In this document: one piece after another, positions 39,708 to 51,543 of the stretch
How the letters are laid out: every line of letters starts with the position of its first letter
How positions within the stretch are numbered: the first letter of the stretch is position 1
Assembly (NCBI GenBank): GCA_023055505.1
Contig: JALIRH010000014.1
Span: forward strand, 12,455,501-12,519,500
From: Callipepla californica brunnescens
Taxonomy: Eukaryota > Chordata > Aves > Galliformes > Odontophoridae
DNA: 64,000 nucleotides
Direction of reading: 5' to 3'
Notes under the pieces: generated by a model
What the model was told of the DNA's origin: nothing
What the model saw: only the letters and a program-made list of their open reading frames with translations
The model's database searches: none
Program-made: the position numbers and the translations under genes

Positions 39708-42700
39708 GAAGCACCAAATTCTGTTCATCTGAAACCCTTCACCTTAATCCTGAACAGAGTAATTGAAGTTTGACAGAAGTGTCTGTAGCAAAGGGCTGTG
39801 CCACTGGTGCACAAAACGCAGCGCTCCCATACGCTCCATCTCATGCTCCTGCTCAATGCTGACAAGCTGCATGCACTCAGAGAAGTTACACATTTCACTC
39901 CAGCATTTAAGCACCATGTTGAAGGACCATCTCAAGCAAACACTCACCTTCTAGTATTAGCTACAGCGGGCCAGTAAATAACAGACTGCCTAAGACCATC
40001 CGTGGCAACATTTGTTCCCGTCCCCATGTGTGCCCCTACTGACTAACATCTGTGCATGCCTTGTAAAAGAATGTTTGCAGCTAGTAAATTCCCTGACAAG
40101 GGCAGAAAGTAAATTCTCTCGATTCAGACGCAGAACGTTTAATTCCTAAAACTTGATTTTCAACATTTCCTCAGAATACACTGCATGCAATATTTAGAGC
40201 TCCTGGCTTCCAGGAGACATTTGTCAAAGCACATTTAGAAGCAGTAACGTCTAAAACATCTGCAGCTGGTTATAATGCATCAGGAAAATAAAGTTGTCTG
40301 GCTTCAGTACTGTGCCAGTGTTTGAAGGAAAAAAAACAAAATCAGAACCATATGCCTGCTCTCAGTAAAGTCCCAAGTGGTCTATATTTCATAAGGTAAC
40401 TTACCATTAATTTTTAAAGTCCTATGAATTGAGTTCTACTAATTGGACTTCTTGGGCTTTTTTAAAAAAATGCTTTTAAAGAACCTCGAAATTCCCATAA
40501 TCCAGCTGGCTTTGATCCTACAGGTCAGACATCCAAAATCTTGCCAGTAAGAGGCATAAGCTCCAAAAATTCTCCTAGCAGGGCTGTACCCAGAATACCC
40601 CCTTCAGTTCTACCCAGAAATAAGGCTCCTGGGATTGTTTTATCCAGGATATCTCTACAATGGGTGCACAACACGAGTAACTTACATTGTGGTTTTTAAA
40701 TTTACACCGTCTCAAATGAATACTGGCTTACAGCTTCAAATGAAAGGAAATGATAGCGGGGATTTTAACCCAGTGAGAAACTCATCCAGATCCGAAATAA
40801 ATGGCTCTGAAAGCCATTCAAACAAGGTGAAGCACTTTTCCTGCTCCAACACAACATTTTGGCTTCACATCTCCTGGGAAATTAAGGGAGATATAATTAA
40901 GCAGTCTGCTCATACTCCTTCCTCTGAGCAGAGGAATGTTTTCCTCAGTCCCACAGATTAACACACTCACTCACCACTATCACTGCTCCGTCTCTGATCT
41001 CAGCATGAAGTTCGTAAAGATTTGCCCCCATCCTTCTTCCAGAACACAAAAAGACGTTCCAAAATCTGTCTTCATTTTAAGTGCTCAATAACCAGCTTCC
41101 CAGGAATGCTGCTGCTGGCTGACCACTCAGCAGGCTTCCCTGGTCCTAAGGGGCAACCGCAGCACAAAGATGAAGGCCGAGTCACTCTTCCCTCCTGCAG
41201 AACCTTGCATCAGGATACTTAAGTGACTGGTGACACACCAGAAGATTGCAAAGCAAATATAAAAGAACAAAATTAACATTTCACTCATCAAAAAAAATAG
41301 ATATACACACATACCCAGGTGCTGTACAAGATAATGGCACTCTCTTCACAAACACACGATCATGCTTCAGCTGAGCCCTGGTTTGACAAATCCTTGCAGT
41401 CCCCAGTCAAGAGCTGAACATCAACCTGATGAGGAGTTTCACCAGCTGCTCACAGGTCCCAGAAGGGGCAATGCAAATTGGCAGAGTTCGGATTTTATTT
41501 CCCCAACCTTTTGCAACTTTATAAAACTGAGCAGCCAAAAGTCAAAGGCTAACTGCGAGCTCAGAGGGGACTCTGAAGCAGCAGCCAAATTTCCCTAGCG
41601 CTGGTTGAGTAAGGGGAGATTGAATATCACCTCTTACAGAAGTTAACTGCTCTCACCAGGAAGATGTGGCAACTCTACTGAAGCCAACTGTTCCCCTAAG
41701 ATACCTTTAAAATGCAGAAAAAAAAATACACACCAAGAAACCCACATCAGAATCTATTCAGAACGTGGATTTGGAAAGACATCAGACCCAGAGCTCTTAC
41801 AACACAACTTATAAACAGAGAACTCTGCTTTACTGTTACCGAAACTCAGCTCCCTCAACACACGGCCTTTTCTGTAGCAGCCTACAAAGCCTGAAGTTCT
41901 GCTGCTGATCTGTCAGCACCTCCATTCCAGCATGAGCTGCTTTCTGTCTACACACTGCTCCTCGCACTGCAGCCTGGCATGAAGTTCAGCCCCATGCAGC
42001 AGGCTGGGGGCTGCCTTTGGTCTGACACTGAAGTACTGCACGGAGCTTGCTTCTGTACTGGGCCTTCTGGATATAGCTCCTGAGACAGATGTACTGGAAG
42101 GATTGCTAAGGAGCTTTATCACCCCAACTGCACGAGTGGTTTCAGCAAGACCAGTAGTACCACTGGTCACCCCAGTATCACCCCAAACCAACAGCACAGC
42201 CCAAAAAAAGACTCTGTCTGTGAGGGTATACATGTCTAGAACTGACTACACAGAGCTTTAATCACTATTCATAACAGCACTGACCCACCTCTTCTCAGCT
42301 TCCAGCACAGACAGACCCAGAACAAAGCAAGCTGTCCTCACAGGCAAAGCTCTCCAGCACTTGTTGCCATCCCATCACCTAAACGGTGCATTAAATACCT
42401 GCAGTACAACTGAGCTGGCTGTCAGCAACTCCATACAATGTCATTTTTCTGCAAAGTGCAAAATCTATCGTGTAGATCACCCAGTGTTTCAGGAGCAGCA
42501 ACAAGCTGTGCAAAAAAAAAAGAAAAAAAAAAGGAAGGAAAACATTGTAAATAGCTGTTAGCCTGGATGGTGCATGGTCTTATGTGGCACTATCTAACCT
42601 GACACATCCAGGGAAATGTCCTGCAAGGAACACTAGACATTTTTTCCATCACTGCTGAATTCAAATTCAAAATTGCAAAATCCCAAAGAGGACTCAATGA

Positions 42701-45163
42701 AGTCAGTGCATGAAAAATCAAACTGCTGCAAGAAAAAAAATATTTGTCTGAACTTATCTGGAATCTGCAAGCAGCACAATATTACTTTGTAACCCACAGC
42801 AAGGAGTAGATCAACCTGGAAAGGAATGTACAGACCATTTTCAAAGACTTCTAGAAAATGCCTGGAACATTTTAATAACTTAATTCTGACTTAGAGAAAT
42901 CTTTAATTAAGACAGCATTTAGAAAGCATTTTCAGAACAATATGGAATCCTGTGGAATGTGCTACAGCCCCCACGGGAGCTTGCTCATGCTAAGAGCTGA
43001 GATCAGCCACGACACATGGAAGGACAGCAGCAGCCAGCACCATCCATGTGCCATGCACTCATCACGTCTGTGTTTGGCACCAGGATCACTGCAACTCTGC
43101 TTTCTTGTTCATTAAATGAGCTTGCCATGCTTTTTCTACAAAGGAGTTATCCCAAGTCACGCTCATACAGGACTTGACTTAGTAATTAACTGCTGATCAC
43201 TTATACTGGCAAGCCACTACTAGTCCTTGTTCCTTTAAAAAGCAAGTAAATTAGGTCAAGGCAGCTTAAGAACCGCTAAAGTATGTCGCATAGCACCTTA
43301 TATCCACAGCTCAGACAGCACTTCCTCACCCACCAGCAAGCCAGCAATGCTTAAGTCCAGTTCAGACAGCCGCAGGGTCTTTGTCTGGATACAAACAACC
43401 CTCCCCTCATTCTCAGGCAGTATGCCTCCTCTAAGTGTCTGTTTATCTGTATGTGTGGTCCCCAAGAGGTTACTTTTGAGGAGGTCATACCCTGTCGGGG
43501 TCCTGTTTTGAAACTCCTTTCAGCTACAGCCCTCTGAAGTACTGCAGGCCTCCTACAGCAAGAGGCAGAGATGGAGCAGAGGGACCTTCTTCTCTTTCTG
43601 GATAGTCCTCAAGTGACAACCAGAGATTCATCAGCTGTTCCTCTGGAGAAAGCTGCCCGTCCAACCAACACCATGGCAAGATAACAAAACACTTTGAATG
43701 CTTCCAATTTCTGCAATACACACAGAAGTAAAGAGCTGTTCTGTTACATGAAAGCCAGGGAGGACACACAATCCATCACATCCAAGACAGCAGCTTTAGC
43801 ACAAGCACTTCCCAAAAGCAGTGAAGTGCCGTGCTCCAGCAGGGTCCCACCTCAGAGCAGAGCCAGTGCCTTGGGAGCACACACTCTGTTATGTGCACTT
43901 GAGCCATCCACCTTGCCGACTTCACAATGAAAAATTGAGGCCACCCAGGCAATTCCATTAACGTCAATTAATAGCTGTGTCAAGCACTGTGTCAGGTTCA
44001 GGGGATGCCAGCTGTCCAGTACTTCAAATCTGCCAGCTTCATGTGAGGCAGTGCCAAACATTCTGCCCAGCGCAGCTCTGGCTGGGTTTGGGGCAGGATG
44101 AGGAAAGGGAGAATGCATCCTCTCCATCCTGAAGCCATGTGCTCCAGAGAGCTGCATTTTGTCCCATTCCCACATTGGCCACGCAGCCCAGCTGGAAGCA
44201 GGGGGCAGCTAGCACAGTCAGTGAATAGCAACTGGCAAGACATACCTCAGTTCTCTCACTGGACTAGTCTGGGCTTGAATGTAAAGCACCACAAAGAACA
44301 GGAATCACTACAGCAGCATCCCATTTCAGACTGGGCACAGAGCTACACACCAGAAGCATTAAGAAAAATGAGAACAGATGACATGATGGTATGATATTAT
44401 GTGGCAAGGATTTACCTAAACTAACTCTTGACCCACTCCTGCTGAAAACCTGTCATTTCTCAAGCATGTAGCGTTCCAGGGACACAAGCCAGCATTTGTA
44501 GCTACTGGTTGAGCTACAATAAATCCCTTTGGAAAGCTGTTCTGCAGCTCTTTTGCTAAAGAGCATTGTTTAATGCTTGACCATTTTGGCTGCAGATCAC
44601 AGTAATCTCTTGCATGCTCCCTGTAAGTTGTCCAAGTCATTCTGCAGACTTATGAGGAGGTAGCTTTTATAACACAAGCTGAAGCCAAGATTGTTTTGAA
44701 CCACAAAAGAAACAAAATTTGAGGAGCTTCAAGTAACCTGGAGATATCCTTGCAACTGCTGCCTCTCCCTCCTGTGTTTTCAAGTATTACTGTGTCTTAA
44801 AGATCTTTTGGAGGGAGATAACCTCTTACAAAAGGAGTTGATGCAGGAGGCAGTAAACAGAACTGCTAGAAGTCATCACCAAATTTATAAGCCCAGACAG
44901 ACAAATAGAATGTTGGATTATATCTCATTAAATTTTAAAAGCACTCTATAACCAAGAAGCTTTCAGGGTCTTCTCCATCAGTCAGGTCCCACCTCCAAGG
45001 AGCTGCCAAGAGTTTATACAGGCTTCAGAAGCTTTGTACCCAGCAATTTCCAGCAAGACCCAGGTGCACACACTGGTCTCCTCCAGGTCCTAACCCTTCT
45101 TGCTGACTGCACACAGCACATAAATCAAGAACAGCCTACATGAACAATGAATGGTGATGTGCT

Positions 45164-45425
45164 CACAGAATCACAGAATTGTAGGGGTTGGAAGGAACCT
45201 CTAGAGATCGAGTCCAGGCCCCTGCCAAAGCAGCTCCCAGCCCAGGTTGCACAGGCAGGCATCCAGGTGGGTCCTGAACATCTCCAGAGAAGGAGACTCC
45301 CACACTTCTCTGTGCCTCCTGCACCTTAGATATTTATAGACATGGATCAGATCCCCTCTGAATCTTCTTAAGGCTGAACAGATCCAGGTCTCTCAACCTT
45401 TCCTCATACATGTTACATGCTCTTG
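45164..45425 (-). mobile_element. CR1 LINE 3'-end fragment with internal deletion
   Basis: The plus strand starts 'cacagaatcacagaattgta', continues 'ggggttggaaggaacctcta' and 'ctccagagaaggagactccc', then jumps near 45325 to 'tagatatttatagacatgga' and 'gaacagatccaggtctctca'. These are parts of the antisense CR1 3' region and of the end of ORF2. The segment usually found between them is absent. It lies in intron 1. Confidence 0.92.
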
Positions 45426-45616
45426 TTGCGGAAATGAGAACAGAAGCCAAACTGCCCAATTCAGGAGCAACAAACACACGTCCAAACACACACACATTGA
45501 GCTGATGAAGTTCATTCCTAAAATGGAAGAAAGTTTTCTTTGGTATTCCTTTCCTCATTGTGAATGGAAGACATTGCTGAAGTGCACACACAAGTTCACC
45601 TTAACAGAGCATCACT

Positions 45617-45672
45617 GGGGGGCTGGACTCAATGATCTCTCAAGGTCCCTTCCAACCCCTATGATTCTATGA
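45617..45672 (+). mobile_element. CR1 LINE terminal 3' fragment
   Basis: The sequence 'ggggggctggactcaatgat', then 'ctctcaaggtcccttccaac' and 'ccctatgattctatga', is the last roughly 55 nt of a CR1 with its ATTCTATG tail. It is in the opposite orientation to the CR1 about 190 nt to its left. Confidence 0.9.
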
Positions 45673-45791
45673 CCACTGATGACTGAGACACCTTAGTTTC
45701 CACAACCTTCTACCAGAAAAGGAGGGATGAATACAGTTCCTCACTGCTGACTTTGTGATCAGAGCTATTGCCTTTCCTTCTCAAGTTGTAC

Positions 45792-46015
45792 CAGAGGAGG
45801 TTTAGCTTGGACATAAGGAAGAACTTTTTCTCTCAGTGAGTGGTCAGGCACTGGGATGGCCTGCATAGGGAGGTGGTGGAGTTGCTGTCCCTGTCAGTGT
45901 TCAAGAGGATGAGGAGCTATGGGATATGGTTTAGTAGCTTGTGGCAGCAGCGGGAATGGGTGGATGGTTGGATTAGATGATCCTGTAGGTCCTTTCCAAC
46001 TTTGTGATTCTATGA
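45792..46015 (+). mobile_element. CR1 LINE 3'-end fragment
   Basis: About 220 nt following the CR1 3' end: 'gaggaggtttagcttggaca', 'taaggaagaactttttctct', a GGGA-GTGGTGGAGTT stretch, 'ggttggattagatgatcctg', 'taggtcctttccaactttgt' and the tail 'gattctatga'. It has the same orientation as the fragment at 45617-45672 and is opposite to GALNT10. Confidence 0.92.
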
Positions 46016-49000
46016 GGGTTCTTTGCTGCCTGGGAATAGCAGCAAAGAAATAGCTACATGTATGCACAGTGCTGTGAATGGGACTGTAGCTGCAGACACA
46101 GCCAAAAGCCTACGTGAACACATCGCTGATTAATCCAACTTCACTGAGCTTGAAAACATTTTGCCAAAGACACACCACTATTGTGAAGCTGTGACTCACA
46201 GATGAGGTAAGCCAGCACTCCTCTTAAAGGTTTAGACCTTTAATTTTAAGGAATTAAAGAAGAGATGAAAAACAAAGTTTCAAAAGCCAGATCATTTCAC
46301 AGCTCTGACAAGCTAGGGAAGCAAAAATCAGATCCAGAAATCTCACTCCTGAGACAGAAGACAAAGTATTGCAGCGATTACACCATGCATCAGAAGACTG
46401 GAAATGCCAAGGATCTTTAAACTGGACTCAACCACCACTGCAAATCCAGCTGTCCCTTTCAGGAAGCTGCAGAGTGCTTTTTGTGCTACTGGTACCAGCA
46501 AACAATCCAACTTTTAAGGCATTTTCTGCAGAACAACTTCAGGGAAGGACAATAAACACACTTTCAGAGGATGCAACTTTCAGAAACGCTTTCCCTTTGA
46601 GTTTTACTTTTTCCTTACACACTCCTGAGCACTACAGAAATGGAAGCCAATTCTCACGGAGCCATCATTTTTCCCTAATGGGCTCAGAGAATTTAATTCT
46701 GTTTTTCTAATTATCTTAATAGTTACTCAGAAGCAAGAACTTTATAGGCTAATAAAAACAGACCTAAAATAGTTTCATAAAAGCTGATAAAAAGGAAGAG
46801 GGGAGGGAATCTATACAAAATATTTGTGTAGGTAATAATGGGTAAATCATAGTCATAGTAAGCTCCAAACAGAACAGCCTCTGAGCTTGGGTTAAACTGG
46901 AAATAACTTTGCTTCTTGCATCATTTTTTTACATCTTAGCAGCCAAATGCCTACTCTACAAAAAGTCAGTCTGAGTTTGATACAGCTGTGGAAGCATAGT
47001 GTTACACAGCTATCTGATGCATTCTCCAACAGTTCAATGCTGAGGATCACAGCTGGGTATGGATGAGGAAGAGGCAAGAGCAGCTCTGTCCTGAGCTGCA
47101 CAGAGGCAAAACTTCAGCACACATCCCAAGGGTAAGAGTTCTGAACCTGGGCTTCAAGTCTGGGGAGGATCAGCTGGTTTCAGAGGATCACTCTCAGCCT
47201 AAGCCCTTAAACCCACTTAGGCCTACAATCACAAAAGGAGTTAGACACCAAAATCTTTCTTTCTAGGGTTTTCAGTTCACTCTGGCACAAACCAAGTGTG
47301 ACAATGCACCTACCATACAAACCACAAGAGATATAAAACAGTTATCTAAATGAAGAAATCGGAGGAAATATACAGAGAAAAACTGAGCAGGCAGCTTATT
47401 TCCAACTGTGAACCCATTTGCAAGAAAGCACATTAGTTACATACAGATAACCCTAAAATAACCGCTTTCCATTCCTCCTTTAAAACTAGTCCACACACAG
47501 CACCACATTTCTCACGTTCAGCCCATTCAGTGCTTTCTACACACAGCGGTCCTTCTCCCATTTTATCCTGCAGTGCTGGCCCCACTAATCACTGACATAT
47601 GCTCCAGCGCAGTGCATTTCCTCTGGCACGCCTTAAAAAGAAGCGCTGTCACCAGAGCAGTGTACGCGCTGGCAAATACGGTCTGTCAGGTTTTGTTTTC
47701 GAGGACTATAAAAATAGACTTCACTTGAGAACTCATACCCCCTGGAGATAATTTAAAAAACAAAAAAACAAGTTTTCCGATGGCTTGCTAAATGAAATAC
47801 AAAACTACGGGTTTTTTTCCCCCTCTCTGGATGTTTGAAAACAATAACAAGTTCAGGTTAAGTCAATATTTGAAGTTTTATTGCACGACTGACAATTCCC
47901 AGCTAATTTACCTGCAAACACCAGTGCTCCCTCCTCGTGTGCATCAATTTACAGCTGCTCCTCAGACATTTCTACGAGGAGCAGCCTCTTATTACAAAAC
48001 TTATCAGCACTCCGAAAGGCACGAGCACTTCACTTGTTTCCAGAGCTGAAGTCTTTCACCTTTGGTAACCAGCATTACTCTGTGCCCATGACAGCTCTGG
48101 CTAAAACGCAAGGAGAAGGATTTTGGCATAGATTGAAGTTTGAGACGCTCTCCTGTTAGTCTGTATGTAATTGGCTTTGCCAAGGACTCTCGTTCTCTAA
48201 TCAGATGGCCCAAGCTCACATTTGCAGAAAATATGCAACTGTGGAGGAAGAAAATCTATTATCTTCTATACACAGACACTCTACAGCAATTGAAATCAAG
48301 GACAACTCAAGTACCCCCACGTTTCAGATAAGACTTTTCTAATCTTCCACATCCCCACTCACAGAGCACAACCCGCATCTGCAATCACAAACAGCTTGAG
48401 GCAGCACGAGAAAGCCTCTCCTTGGGGTCATTTAAGAGACTGCAGCTGGAAGAGAGCAGCTATAGATCGTAAATTTCTATTAGATCTGGACTTCTGAATT
48501 TAAGAATTAGTTTAGGTGGCGGTGCGTGTGACATCCTGCTTAGAAGGATACGGGAAAACGAGAACTGATTTAGCCTAAGATTGATTATCCACGCTTCAGT
48601 TGAAGTTTCTGCATGTACCTACATGCAAAAAATTTTTTGTTCTTAAATCACATTTCACTGCACGTAGCAATGGTGTTCTGTGCTCTCTCAGCCAAAACAA
48701 GGCAGCAGCAGAGGGTATATGTACATCTGCCAGCTTTACTGAGGAAGTCCTCAGCCTGTGTCTTCTGCCCAGCAAAAACCCTCTCCCCAACACTGACCTG
48801 CTGAGACAAGCTACAAGCAGATAAACCGAAGAGCCTGAAGAGATAAACTTGGTCTTACATAGAACACTGAGGTTCCAAGAGGACAGCAAGGTCCCATGGA
48901 AGTCAAGAGACAACATGGGAAGAGTCCCCACAATAAATATCTCGATCAATCACTGCAGGAGAACAGTGAGTGACTCATGCCCATCCTGTCAAATCAATGG

Positions 49001-51525
49001 GAGAAATCTGAACTGAAATAGGAGATGGATTTCATAATAGAATTGCTTGCTCTTTAAGCTCAGTTACAACAGCAGTATATTGGACATTCTCACAAGATTT
49101 TTCTTTTTTTTAGAACATCTGTTTTATGCTCAGCAACAATAGAAGTCATGACAGTATTTGAGTGAAGATACCTTTAATTCTGAAGTGAACCTCACTCAGC
49201 GATATTTTGATAAACTTTAACAAACTGGAGGAGTGGAGATGCAGCTTTCACACATTCCAACTGTGTGAAGGAGGCGTTGGCCAAACCTCAATACAAAGAT
49301 ATATTTTTAACCACAACGTATACGCTCAGCGAAGCACAGCGCACAATTCCCCTCTCCTGCTTTTCTCCAAAGGAGTTCCACGTTCACCAAAATGCAATAG
49401 CTCCTTCTGCAAAGCACGAGAGACAAATGTAACCGATGCAAATTCCATGAACACTGGAGTTTATCTAAATGGATCCCTGCTAAAGGACTGAGCTCTGTGC
49501 ACCTGCATGTCGAGCACAGCATCACACACTCCCATCTTCACTAGTAACTCTTCCTGAAGCTAGAGCTGCCCATGCTGGAACTCATCTGCTTTATGAAATT
49601 CTGTTTATTTATCTATCTGTCCTAAGCTTAAAAAGAAACCTCACCATGACAGGTTTGGATGATTGGAGGAAGAGGGAAGAGATGTTACACATGAGACAGT
49701 TTACTCCTTAAAGGCTGATCTCCCCTCCACATTTCCAAATAGTCAACGGGAACAATAGGGAAATACTAACAATAATAATCATATAGCTAGTCCACTAGTC
49801 TCCCTCCTCTTTCTCCCTCCAGATACATTTCTGCCAGTTTCTGCATCAAAACCCCAAGTCTTCCAATACTTTGCAGACATTTTTGCAATGTAATCCCACG
49901 CCTGCAGGCCCAGGGAAGCAAAACAATATTGGGAAGTCTCATTCTGAACAGTTTAATTGTGCCAACATAACTTCTTTGCCACTGTGAAGGAGACCTGGGA
50001 ACAGATGCTGTTTTCTTGAAGTGAGATTATTATTACTTTTTTTCTTGCAGATGAAATCAGTTTCTTGAACAGGGTTCCAAAACAGCCACAAAAAAGGAAA
50101 AAAAGGACAGCATGCAACAGAAATAAATAAGCATTAGTTTCAGATATTTCCAACGCAGCAAGCTGTAGCCTGAGAAGCAGCAGCAGCCCACAGTGTATTG
50201 GTGGACCTGCAGAACTAACAAGTGCAGGAGTGAAAAGAGGGTTATTTCTCATTACTTGGCTATCACACACAAAAGCCTGACAACCGATAATCTGCAAGAT
50301 ACATGAGACCACGGAAGATAATCACAGGGTTTACTTCCTTTTGAGATACTGAACCCTCTTAAGCAGTGGCTAACATGAACTGACATTTATGTTAGCTAAA
50401 TCTAAGTGCTCTCCTGCAATGTTACAAGGAGTAACTTACTGCCTAACTAAAGCCCTTTGCAGAGTAACACCTGTATTTACCCACCTTCTGAGGTTCTGAC
50501 TTCCTTTAGTGAGGGAATAGATATTTGATTTTACGCACCTGAGCTGAAAGTACAGCATCTGAAGAGTGGCACTTTCAAGGACACAAAGTTAAGATTAAAG
50601 TCAGCCTGAGCAGAAGGAACAGCTCTTTCTTCTAAAAAAATAAAAAGAAAACTCAAATAATCTTATGGGATGCTAGACCTGGTTATGTGTATTTGGGTAT
50701 CGTACCTTAGATCAAAGTCACTAAGACTCTGGCTTTTCAAAGGAGCATCACATCCTAAGACATCTTTGAAAACTTCGGTCTAAACATTAAGAATACTCAA
50801 ACACTGTTGCACTTGTTTTATTTATTAAGCAACAGCTCATGATTACTAATGTCTGCAAAAATTCCTTCTTTGGACTTCATCTGAGAGATGCTGAGAAACA
50901 TTAGGTGTCCCTTTTCCATCGCAGAGAAAAATTGTTTTGTTAACAGCGATGCGAACTAGGAGAAAGTAACTCTCCACCAAATGAATCTGAACAAATAATT
51001 TACACAAAGGCAAGCCTACATCATCTTCCACTTAGGAAAATCAAGATTGACTAATAAAGATTTTAAATGTTAGATCTTCTTACATAATCATAAGCAAAGG
51101 TAGAGAAGAGGACAATGGAAAGCCATCTTGGATTGCACACGTAATTGCAAGCAAAGGATCTCAGGCTTCAGAGAGAAAGCAGAGCTGAACCTTTCATAAC
51201 AACCCAGCTTTGTAAAGTGGGCAGAAGCAAAACAGCTCTGCGTGCAGGAGTCTGTTAACAGTACACTGAAATCAGATCCAACAAAACCCTAAAACAGAGC
51301 AAAACTCTGACCAACCAAAGGAAAAAACTTCATTCTAATCAGGTTACTCAAAGGACAGAGCAGTCATACACACACACAGACACAATTCATCCAGAAAGTT
51401 CTGGCAGGACACCGACAGCTTTACTGTTGTTCTGCAGTTCCTTTATTGTTATTACTGACAAGTCCTGCAGCAGGAAGAGAGCTCATGTAAGTTCAAAGTG
51501 AAAGATCAACAGTTCCTACCTAAAT

Positions 51526-51543
51526 AAAAAAAAAAAAAAAAAA
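51526..51543 (+). repeat. A18 homopolymer
   Basis: The longest A-run in intron 1. No attached element is recognised. Confidence 0.93.

Noticed and set aside
11739..49444. Several ATGCAAAT octamer (POU) motifs, at about 11739, 17214, 24588, 34418, 41471 and 49437.
   Set aside because: An 8-nt AT-rich motif is expected a few times by chance in 64 kb of AT-rich DNA. There is no clustering near a promoter.
51526..51543. Long A or T tracts as evidence of processed pseudogenes.
   Set aside because: No retrogene body, polyadenylation signal or target-site duplication was recognised next to any of the tracts.
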